DNA of 64,000 nt, taken from positions 29,853-93,852 of the forward strand of contig NZ_CANLTC010000016.1 of the NCBI RefSeq assembly GCF_947493865.1. The letters run 5' to 3'. The notes below the pieces were generated by a model that saw only the letters and a list, made by a program, of their open reading frames with translations, did no database searches and was not told the origin of the DNA. Below, one piece after another: positions 57,271 through 64,000 of this stretch; position 1 is the stretch's first letter; every line of letters starts with the position of its first letter. The DNA is from an uncultured Halomonas sp. GTDB lineage: Bacteria > Pseudomonadota > Gammaproteobacteria > Pseudomonadales > Halomonadaceae. Position numbers and translations under genes: made by a program.

Positions 57271-58356
57271 TCACGAGTGATTCTGCCAGTCCCTGGCAAA
57301 CGCCAGGCAGCTTTCCCAATCGCCGACGTGCAAAAAGGTGCGGGCATGTTTCTCAAGCTGGTGTCGATACATCGGATCGTAGTATTCGGTCAGTAGCGGC
57401 CCCAGCCATGCCTCGTGAGCCTGAGTATTGCCTCGTTCGTGCTCGCGAAAGGCCAACCGCTGTAGCCGGGACAAACGCGCCAACCGGGCGCTGCCCAGGC
57501 GCTTCTTTAGCCGGCCCAGGGCATTGCTCAGCTGCTTGCGCATCAGCGTCCAGCCAAGCCACGGCCCATACTGGCAACGATAGGTTGCCCAGAGATCCTC
57601 GATATAATCCTTGTGGATACGCGCCAGACGCCAGTCCAATGGCATTTCCACCCGTATTCGAGGCGCCCGCTCCATTGCTTGCCAGAACATCAGCGGAATA
57701 TTGGCGACACCGATATGCCGCGACTCGTCTTCCAGCACACAGCCGCCCGAGATCTCCATGAGCTGACGAGCCAGCGCGTGTTCGAAATCAATCTGCGAGG
57801 GCGCCGGTAGCGGATGGCGCCCGAAAGCCGATCCCTTGTGCCGGGCGCAGCCCTCCAGATCAACGCCGCTTTCCAGGCGCTGTATCAATTCGGTCTTGGC
57901 GCAGCCGGTCAGGCCACCAACGATGAGCATGGGACGCTCGGCGGCGAGATCAATGTGTTCGCACAATGCCCTGCGCATGGCCTTCCAGCCCCCGCGAATG
58001 CGGGGTCGCCCAATGCCTTCATCAAGCAGCCATTGCTGTGCAGTCTCGGAGCGCAATCCACCGCGAAAACAGTAGATCACCGCATCCGGATGCGCCTCGA
58101 TGGCACGCTGCCAAGCCGCCATCCGCGACTGCTTGATACTACCGGTCACCAGGCGGTTGCCGAGCTCGATCGCTGCCTGCTGGCCGTGCTTCTTGTAAGC
58201 GATACCGACCTGGTGACGCTCCTCGTTATCCATCAACGGCAGGTTTATGGCGCCGGGCAGGCTGCCCTCGGCAAACTCCACCGGCGCACGCACATCGATC
58301 AGCAGACGATTCTGGCGCAATAAGGCAAGATCCGGTTCGATCAGCGGTAGATTCAC
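57271..58356 (-). CDS. selU: tRNA 2-selenouridine synthase (SelU/MnmH)
   Basis: 361 residues. Rhodanese domain with catalytic Cys in IYCFRGGLRS, then a P-loop domain. Converts 2-thiouridine at wobble U34 of certain tRNAs to 2-selenouridine through a geranylated intermediate. The start is GTG, overlapping the selD stop (GTGA). The P-loop reads GLTGCAKT, with Ala where the second Gly of the Walker motif is usual. Together with selD it forms a selenium-use operon; no SelA or SelB is in the window. Confidence 0.92.
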   Translation of the reverse strand: MNLPLIEPDLALLRQNRLLIDVRAPVEFAEGSLPGAINLPLMDNEERHQVGIAYKKHGQQAAIELGNRLVTGSIKQSRMAAWQRAIEAHPDAVIYCFRGGLRSETAQQWLLDEGIGRPRIRGGWKAMRRALCEHIDLAAERPMLIVGGLTGCAKTELIQRLESGVDLEGCARHKGSAFGRHPLPAPSQIDFEHALARQLMEISGGCVLEDESRHIGVANIPLMFWQAMERAPRIRVEMPLDWRLARIHKDYIEDLWATYRCQYGPWLGWTLMRKQLSNALGRLKKRLGSARLARLSRLQRLAFREHERGNTQAHEAWLGPLLTEYYDPMYRHQLEKHARTFLHVGDWESCLAFARDWQNHS

Positions 58357-59390
58357 CCCCGCACCTCGATCAACGCCTCGCCGTCGGTCTTGACACATTC
58401 GCCGAAGGGCTGAAGCTGAAGACCGTGGTCACGTCCGATGCGCTCCACATCATCGGCCCAGGACGGATGCACCGCCAGCAGCAACCCCCCGGAAGTCTGG
58501 GGATCGCAAAGCCACTGCCAATGCGCCTCATCCATGGCCGGCAACTTTTCGCCCAGCGCCTGGCGATTGCGAGCGCTGCCACCAGGCACCGCGCCCTGAC
58601 GCCGATAAGACTCGGCTTCCGCCAGGCGCGGCAGGCGCTTGTAATCGATGCACGCCTTGACGCCGCTGGCAGCGCATACTTCGGCGAGATGACCGGCAAG
58701 ACCGAAGCCGGTCACGTCAGTCATGGCATGCACGCCAGTTACCCGGGCCAGTTCGGTGCCGATGGCATTGGGCTTGAGCATCGTTTCCCGGGCCAGGCCG
58801 TGGTGGCCAGGCTGAAGCAGGCCTTGCTTCTCGGCAGTGGTCAGCATGCCCACCCCAAGCGGCTTGGTGAGATAAAGCAGATCGCCGGGCTGGGCGTTCT
58901 TGTTGAGCTTCAAATGGTCAAGATCGACCAGCCCATTGACCGCAAGGCCGAAGATTGGCTCCGGAGCATCGATGGAATGCCCACCCGCCAGGGCCAGGCC
59001 CAATTCACGACAGACGGCTTGAGCCCCGGCGATCACGTCACCGGCGATATCCGCGCTCAACTTGTCCAGCGGCCAGCCGAGAATGCCCAGTGCCAGCACC
59101 GGAGTACCGCCCATGGCATAAACATCGCTGATGGCATTGGTAGCGGCGATCCGGCCGAAATCGAAAGGATCGTCGACGATCGGCATAAAGAAATCGGTGG
59201 TGGCTATCATGCCGCGACCGTCGCCAAGATCGTAGACGGCGGCGTCCTCACGCCCCTGGTTACCGACGATCAACTTGGGGCTGCCGGCGCCCGGGCCAGC
59301 CTTGGCCAGAATGCCATCGAGCACGTCCGGGGCGATCTTGCATCCACAGCCGGCACCATGGCTGTACTGGGTCAGTCGAATGGCACTCAT
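58353..59390 (-). CDS. selD: Selenophosphate synthetase
   Basis: 345 residues from MSAIRLTQYSHGAGCGCKI, where the GCGCK Cys and Lys are catalytic. A cysteine version, not selenocysteine. Makes selenophosphate from selenide and ATP and supplies SelU. TTDFFMPIVDDPFDFGRI binds the metal and ATP. GGAG precedes the ATG; the upstream frame opening is not used. Confidence 0.96.
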   Translation of the reverse strand: MSAIRLTQYSHGAGCGCKIAPDVLDGILAKAGPGAGSPKLIVGNQGREDAAVYDLGDGRGMIATTDFFMPIVDDPFDFGRIAATNAISDVYAMGGTPVLALGILGWPLDKLSADIAGDVIAGAQAVCRELGLALAGGHSIDAPEPIFGLAVNGLVDLDHLKLNKNAQPGDLLYLTKPLGVGMLTTAEKQGLLQPGHHGLARETMLKPNAIGTELARVTGVHAMTDVTGFGLAGHLAEVCAASGVKACIDYKRLPRLAEAESYRRQGAVPGGSARNRQALGEKLPAMDEAHWQWLCDPQTSGGLLLAVHPSWADDVERIGRDHGLQLQPFGECVKTDGEALIEVRG

Positions 59391-59430
59391 CAAGTATCTC
59401 CTTGCCAATGATTCTTGCATTCTACTCCAT

Positions 59431-60804
59431 TCACAATGCTTCCAATGCCTCCGCGAGCTTGTCCACGGCGATCACCTGCATGCCCGCGGGCGAGGTCTTT
59501 GGAGCATTGGCCCGGGGTACGATGGCCCGGGTGAAGCCATGCTTGGCGGCCTCGACGATACGCTCCTGGCCGCTGGGCACCGGGCGAATTTCACCGGACA
59601 GCCCCACCTCGCCGAACACCACAAGCTCCCGGGGCAGCGAGCGATTTTGCAAACTTGAAACGACTGCCAGCAATACTGCCAGGTCGGCACTGGTTTCCAG
59701 CACCTTGACCCCGCCCACCACGTTGAGAAAGACGTCCTGATCCCCGGTAAACAAGCCGCCATGACGATTCAGCACCGCCAGCAGCATGGCTAGCCGGTTT
59801 GGGTCGAGCCCCACCGCCACTCGGCGCGGGTTGCCCAGCGCCGAATCATCGACCAGCGCCTGCACCTCGACGAGGATCGGCCGAGTGCCCTCCCAGACCA
59901 CCATCACCAGGCTGCCCGGCGCCTGCTCCTCGTTGCGCGACAGGAAGATGGCGCTGGGGTTCTTCACCTCTTTCATGCCATGCTCCAGCATGGCGAACAC
60001 ACCGAGCTCGTTGACCGCTCCGAAGCGATTCTTCTGTCCGCGCAGGGTCCGAAAACGTGAATCCGCCCCGCCCTCGAGCAAGAGCGATGCATCGATCATG
60101 TGTTCGAGCACCTTGGGCCCTGCCAGGGTGCCATCCTTGGTCACATGCCCGACCAGCAGCAATACGGTGTTGGTCTGCTTGGCGAAACGGGTCAGGGCAC
60201 TGGCGGATTCACGCACCTGGGCCACGCCGCCAGGGGCCGAACTGATGTCCTCGAGATGCATGGTTTGAATGGAATCGATGATCAACACTTGAGGTCGCTC
60301 GCGTTCTGCGACCCCAAGGATCGTTTCAATACTGGTCTCGGCCAGCATCTTCAGCCCCTGCACCGGCAACTGCAATCGATGGGCGCGCATCGCCACCTGG
60401 GAAAGCGACTCCTCCCCGGTGACATAGATCACGCTGCGCTGCTGGGCCAGTTTGCAGGCCACCTGCAGCAGCAACGTCGACTTGCCGGCGCCGGGATTTC
60501 CCCCTAGCAGCACCGCCGAGCCCGGCACCAGGCCACCGCCCAGGACACGATCGAACTCGCCGAAGGTCGATGAGAAGCGCGGCACTTCGGACAAATCCAC
60601 CGCTGCCAGATCGACTACCTCACGAGAAACCGCGCCGGCGTAGCCGCTGCGTCCATTCGCCGATGAGCTAGTGCCGGCCCGGGGAGACGACAAGCGTATT
60701 TCGGTCAGGGTGTTCCATTCACGGCAGCTAGAACACTGTCCTTGCCATTTGCTGTATTCGGCACCGCACTCGGTACAGACGAAAGCACTCTTCGCTTTTG
60801 CCAT
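59431..60804 (-). CDS. radA: DNA repair protein RadA (Sms)
   Basis: 457 residues. N-terminal four-Cys zinc finger (CTECGAEYSKWQGQC), RecA-like ATPase with Walker A GGNPGAGKSTLL, the RadA signature KNRFGAVNELGVF, and a C-terminal Lon-like domain. Acts in branch migration and processing of recombination intermediates. Length standard. Confidence 0.96.
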   Translation of the reverse strand: MAKAKSAFVCTECGAEYSKWQGQCSSCREWNTLTEIRLSSPRAGTSSSANGRSGYAGAVSREVVDLAAVDLSEVPRFSSTFGEFDRVLGGGLVPGSAVLLGGNPGAGKSTLLLQVACKLAQQRSVIYVTGEESLSQVAMRAHRLQLPVQGLKMLAETSIETILGVAERERPQVLIIDSIQTMHLEDISSAPGGVAQVRESASALTRFAKQTNTVLLLVGHVTKDGTLAGPKVLEHMIDASLLLEGGADSRFRTLRGQKNRFGAVNELGVFAMLEHGMKEVKNPSAIFLSRNEEQAPGSLVMVVWEGTRPILVEVQALVDDSALGNPRRVAVGLDPNRLAMLLAVLNRHGGLFTGDQDVFLNVVGGVKVLETSADLAVLLAVVSSLQNRSLPRELVVFGEVGLSGEIRPVPSGQERIVEAAKHGFTRAIVPRANAPKTSPAGMQVIAVDKLAEALEAL

Positions 60805-60920
60805 GCTGGTTTCTCTGTGCTCCTGTTTCTACGTGTTTACAGGCTGCTACCACATTCTATAGAAACATCGAGGGCGGCACATTGGCCGCCCTCGACACAT
60901 CAGCGCGTAGCAAAAAGAGA

Positions 60921-61376
60921 CTACTGGCGTTGTAGCCGCAGCATTTCGCCGTTCTCGAAGCGACGCAGTTGAGGGTCGATCAGCTCAAGTGTCGTTGGGT
61001 TGAGCTTCAAGAAGTAATAGACCTGGCCTTCGCCTTGGGGCGTGAGCTCATAAACGGTTGCTTCGGGATCGGTTGCCGTACCGCTGATCACTTCCCATTG
61101 CCCTTGATAAGTCTCGGCAGGGGGGTTCTGAGGATGCTCGCGATAGCTGGCTTCAAGATCGAAGGTACGTTCGGCGGCAACTGCCTGCTCGTCTCCTTCC
61201 AAGGTGACATCGATATCGATTCCCGCACAGTTGCGGCAAGGCAAGGTCCCTTGATAGGTCGTGCCCTGCTCTTCAGCGGTGGTCATACCGGGCGATCCGC
61301 CCTGTTGAGTGCCGGTGGCGCAACCCGCCAGCAAAGCTAGCATTGCGGAACCTGCCAGCAATGTCCTGATCTGCAT
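60921..61376 (-). CDS. NlpE-like copper-resistance lipoprotein domain protein
   Basis: 151 residues from MQIRTLLAGSAMLALLAGC, a lipoprotein signal with lipobox LLAGC. The domain YQGTLPCRNCAGIDIDVTLEG matches the NlpE N-terminal CxxC barrel (usual form YxGxLPCADCxGI). NlpE monitors lipoprotein sorting and adhesion in E. coli; only the N-terminal domain is present here. AGGAGG lies before the ATG. Confidence 0.87.
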   Translation of the reverse strand: MQIRTLLAGSAMLALLAGCATGTQQGGSPGMTTAEEQGTTYQGTLPCRNCAGIDIDVTLEGDEQAVAAERTFDLEASYREHPQNPPAETYQGQWEVISGTATDPEATVYELTPQGEGQVYYFLKLNPTTLELIDPQLRRFENGEMLRLQRQ

Positions 61377-61625
61377 ATGAATCCTCCTAACGATTGGGTC
61401 TGGCACCATCCACCATGGCGTGCTGGTCTACAGGATAACGGCAAGCTACGCTCGATGACAGCCTAGCAGCAACTCCCCTCATCCTAAAGTAGGGCAATTA
61501 GTGTATCCCTTGGTACCACTACCGTAAAATAGACGGGGTCGGGCCGGTCAAGCTTCAGCACAATATGACACGTCTCAGCGCCGAGAATACAGGCATCCAC
61601 GCCGATTAGGTTAAAACGCAAGCAA

Positions 61626-62522
61626 TCATGCGGCGATGCCGACTAAATTTGCAAATACCAGTGCCAGAACGACTGGCATCACAATCAAGCTACCAAGATT
61701 GCCAATTAATACCAGAGAAGCCACCCTATGCGGTTCCTGACGATACTGCTCCGCCAGTAGATAATTGAGTACCGCCGGCGGCAATGCAGCAAATATCCAA
61801 AGTGATGCGGCCTGTATTCCTTGAAGATCAAACAACGCGATCAAGGGCCAAGCGAGAATCAAGCCACTTACCGGGCAGGCTACGGCACCCACCACGCCAA
61901 TTTTCCAGTCACTGAAATCGATGTCGAGCATGCGCACACCAAGGGCAAATAGCATCAATGGAATGGCCACCCCGCCCAGCATGTTCATCGCCTCAAGCAG
62001 CCAATCGGGCAACGGTATGCCGCTGAGATTCACGCCGAGTCCAGCCAGGCTGGCGAATACGATCGGCATGCACAGCACGCGCCACAGAGGGATACGCGGA
62101 TTGAGCATGTACAATCCCACCGAGAAATGCAGCAGCATCTCGACGATGAACAACACTATCGCGGCGGGAAGCGCTTTTTCACCGAACGCCAGTACCAACA
62201 AGGGAATCCCCATGTTGCCGGTATTATTGAACATCATGGGAGGTAGAAAAGTGCGTAGATCAAGCCTGAGAGCCCGGGCCAACGGCCATAGCAGCAGCCC
62301 TGAACCCAGCACTATAACGACTGCAGCGATCGCCAATGACGCATATTGCTGAAGGGGAGCCTCTCGATCGGCCAATACGGCGAACACTAGCATGGGCACG
62401 AAAAGCTCCATGTTTAGTGTATTCAAGCCGCGAATATCGGGCGTACGAAATCGTCCGTAGAGTGCCCCGCACCCGGTAATCAGGAAAACGGGTAGAAGCG
62501 TCGAAAGGATCTTGGCAAGCAT
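61626..62522 (-). CDS. AEC-family transporter (auxin efflux carrier-like permease)
   Basis: 298 residues, about ten hydrophobic helices in two halves of the AEC (TC 2.A.69) type: LNMELFVPMLVFAVLA, the NNTGNMGIPLLVLAFGEKA loop in the first half and AALPPAVLNYLLAEQYR in the second. Bacterial members move malate, malonate or other organic acids; substrate unknown here. Divergent from hisC. Confidence 0.88.
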   Translation of the reverse strand: MLAKILSTLLPVFLITGCGALYGRFRTPDIRGLNTLNMELFVPMLVFAVLADREAPLQQYASLAIAAVVIVLGSGLLLWPLARALRLDLRTFLPPMMFNNTGNMGIPLLVLAFGEKALPAAIVLFIVEMLLHFSVGLYMLNPRIPLWRVLCMPIVFASLAGLGVNLSGIPLPDWLLEAMNMLGGVAIPLMLFALGVRMLDIDFSDWKIGVVGAVACPVSGLILAWPLIALFDLQGIQAASLWIFAALPPAVLNYLLAEQYRQEPHRVASLVLIGNLGSLIVMPVVLALVFANLVGIAA

Positions 62523-62632
62523 AGGAATGTGTGGCCCAAAACAAAGGCTGACAGCCTAGCATGCCAGTGCTTGCGTGGTCCGTCTCGCCACGTCACCATG
62601 AGCGAAAGTCTACCTTGTCGAAGCGAGAAACC

Positions 62633-63688
62633 ATGAGCAAGTTCTGGAGCTCCGAGGTGCGTGAGCTGACGCCCTACGTGCCCGGGGAGCAGCCCCGCGA
62701 ACGCTTGATCAAGCTGAACACCAACGAGAACCCCTATCCGCCCGCGCCGGGGGTGGAAAAAGCGTTACACGACTACCCATTGGATCATCTACGCCTCTAC
62801 CCCGACCCCGAAGCCGCCGCGCTACGAGAAGCGTTGGCCGAGGAGTTCGGTGTCGAGTCGGATCAGGTGTTCGTCGGAAACGGCTCCGATGAGGTGCTGG
62901 CACTGGCGTTCCAGACCTTCTTCCGACAAGACAAACCACTAGCGATGCCGTCGATTACCTACAGTTTCTATCCAGTCTATTGTCGTTTATACGGTATCGA
63001 GTCTCATAGTGTGGCACTGGACGATAAATGGCAGGTGCCACTGCAGGCGCTGAATGCGGATAGCGGAGGCATCGTCTTCGCCAATCCCAATGCTCCTACC
63101 GGACATGGCCATGGGCGGGAGGCGATTGCAGAATTGCTCGAACGCATAACCGAATGCGTGGTATTGGTCGACGAAGCCTATGTCGACTTTGGCGGCGAAT
63201 CTTCCGTACCGCTTGTGCAGGACTATCCCAATTTGCTGGTCACCGGCACGTTCTCCAAGTCACGCAGCCTGGCAGGCCTGCGTTTAGGTTACGCGATAGG
63301 CTCGCGAGAACTGATCGAGGGGCTGGAACGGGTCAAGAACTCCTTCAACTCTTATCCCATAGACAGCCTGGCCATTGTCGCCGGTATCGCCGCGCTCAAG
63401 GATCGCGAGCATTTCGATGCCTGCCGGGAAAGAGTCATCAGCACCCGCGAGCAGACTCGTCAGCGCATGGAAGCGCTCGACTTCGAGGTGTTGCCTTCGC
63501 AAGCCAACTTCCTGCTCGTGCGTCATCACGATCAGAAGGCAGGGCATATCTACACCGAGTTACGCGAGCGTGGCATCCTGGTACGTCACTTCAATACCGA
63601 AGCGCTGTGCGACTTCCTGCGTATCACTATCGGCACCGATGATGAAATGGACAGCTTGATGGAAGCTTTGGAAGCCATCTGCCACTGA
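62633..63688 (+). CDS. hisC: Histidinol-phosphate aminotransferase
   Basis: 351 residues from MSKFWSSEVRELTPY. PLP enzyme of histidine synthesis: KLNTNENPYPP, FANPNAPTG, DEAYVDFGG and the PLP lysine in TFSKSRSLAGLRLGY, then FLRITIGT near the end. Unlinked from the hisBHAF block 8 kb away. Could also serve aromatic amino-acid transamination. Convergent with an incoming rRNA operon. Confidence 0.94.
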   Translation: MSKFWSSEVRELTPYVPGEQPRERLIKLNTNENPYPPAPGVEKALHDYPLDHLRLYPDPEAAALREALAEEFGVESDQVFVGNGSDEVLALAFQTFFRQDKPLAMPSITYSFYPVYCRLYGIESHSVALDDKWQVPLQALNADSGGIVFANPNAPTGHGHGREAIAELLERITECVVLVDEAYVDFGGESSVPLVQDYPNLLVTGTFSKSRSLAGLRLGYAIGSRELIEGLERVKNSFNSYPIDSLAIVAGIAALKDREHFDACRERVISTREQTRQRMEALDFEVLPSQANFLLVRHHDQKAGHIYTELRERGILVRHFNTEALCDFLRITIGTDDEMDSLMEALEAICH

Positions 63689-63713
63689 ACTTCGGTTTTC
63701 CGAGACACAAAAA

Positions 63714-63740
63714 ACCCCCAGCCTGATTGAGACTGGGGGT
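63714..63740 (-). terminator. Second terminator hairpin of the rRNA operon end
   Basis: Stem acccccag/ctgggggt with an 11-base loop. On the minus strand it is followed by a T run, so it serves the rRNA side rather than hisC. It is preceded by a 17-base copy of the 5S tail (63743-63759). Confidence 0.8.
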
Positions 63741-63742
63741 TG

Positions 63743-63759
63743 GGATAGATGCCTGACGA
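63743..63759. repeat. Direct repeat of the 5S rRNA 3' tail
   Basis: ggatagatgcctgacga, identical to 63924-63940, which spans the end of the 5S gene and its trailer. The sequence between this copy and the first terminator (63760-63892) is not recognisable as 5S. Confidence 0.75.
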
Positions 63760-63892
63760 GGATTGGGGCGGCCATCCGCTGGCCGGCACTCCGGGACTTT
63801 ACTCGTCTCCTCCTGAGACTCGCCCTCCGGGCCCGCTAAAGCGGTTCCCGTCTGTTCCCGACAAACGGGTCCATGGGGACATCCGGAACGAC

Positions 63893-63918
63893 AAAACCCC
63901 GGCCACTACTGGCCGGGG
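63893..63918 (-). terminator. First terminator after 5S rRNA
   Basis: Perfect eight-base stem ccccggcc/ggccgggg, six-base loop, four T on the minus strand, 11 bases after the 5S 3' end. Confidence 0.88.
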
Positions 63919-63929
63919 TCTCTGGATAG

Positions 63930-64000
63930 ATGCCTGACGATGACCTACTCTCACATGGGGAGACCCCACACTACCATCGGCGCTGAGCGGTTTCACTGCT
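63930..64000 (-). rRNA. 5S ribosomal RNA (3' part, gene continues beyond window)
   Basis: The last 71 bases match the conserved 3' half of bacterial 5S rRNA on the minus strand (CGCCGATGGTAGTGTGGGGT, CTCCCCATGTGAGAGTAGG, ending GTCAGGCAT). The 5' half lies outside the window; it is the end of an rRNA operon. Confidence 0.93.

Overview
The window looks like a chromosome segment of a halophilic gammaproteobacterium of the Halomonas type. The basis is the gene content and order: a hisBHAF block, tmcA-pepD, mutY-yggX, selD-selU, a DUF2782-thrB-speA block next to polA, and an alpha-glucosidase whose predicted catalytic residues (D202, E271, D333) fall at the positions I recall for the Halomonas sp. 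H11 enzyme HaG. No phage and no CRISPR array were seen.

Layout. 1-2842: 5' part of pepD and tmcA (minus). 2886-6635: first PaoABC-type molybdenum aldehyde oxidoreductase operon. 6891-7161: a structured inverted-repeat element that ends on the stop codon of an EmrAB-type efflux operon (7158-9802). 9959-20940: an alpha-glucoside utilisation locus with binding protein, two permeases, two GH13 alpha-glucosidases, an ABC ATPase split by a frameshift, a LacI-type regulator and a LamB-like porin. Three near-identical palindromes before the binding-protein and porin genes look like its operators. 21013-25619: a TRAP transporter and a PAS/sigma-54-type activator with an altered GAFTGA loop. 25846-26877: a cation/Ca2+ exchanger.

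26997-30286 is an accessory patch: a ParE-type toxin-antitoxin pair between inverted repeats, a decayed copy of the 3' end of polA, a frameshifted higB with intact higA, a haloacid dehalogenase and ccdAB. It is followed by a TRIC-type channel gene, polA itself, and a second PaoABC operon (34079-37959), this one with a Tat signal, lying between polA and DUF2782-thrB-speA. Next come an FAH-family hydrolase, a chemotaxis receptor with a clear FliA promoter, a retropepsin-like protein, a Crp/Fnr regulator, a universal stress protein with a perfect Fnr/Anr box, and a Phe-Gln-Thr tRNA cluster.

47613-64000 is mostly housekeeping: yggX, mutY, asmA, a PanZ-like GNAT protein, hisBHAF, an outer-membrane barrel protein, yjaG, an alkyltransferase-like protein, a glutamine-amidotransferase homologue lacking its catalytic Cys and His, selU-selD, radA, an NlpE-like lipoprotein, an AEC transporter and hisC. 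The end of an rRNA operon (5S, minus strand) enters from the right with two tandem terminator modules. The points most worth checking are the split ATPase, the polA fragment in the toxin-antitoxin patch, the amidotransferase pseudoenzyme, the GTFAGA activator and the palindromic repeat family.
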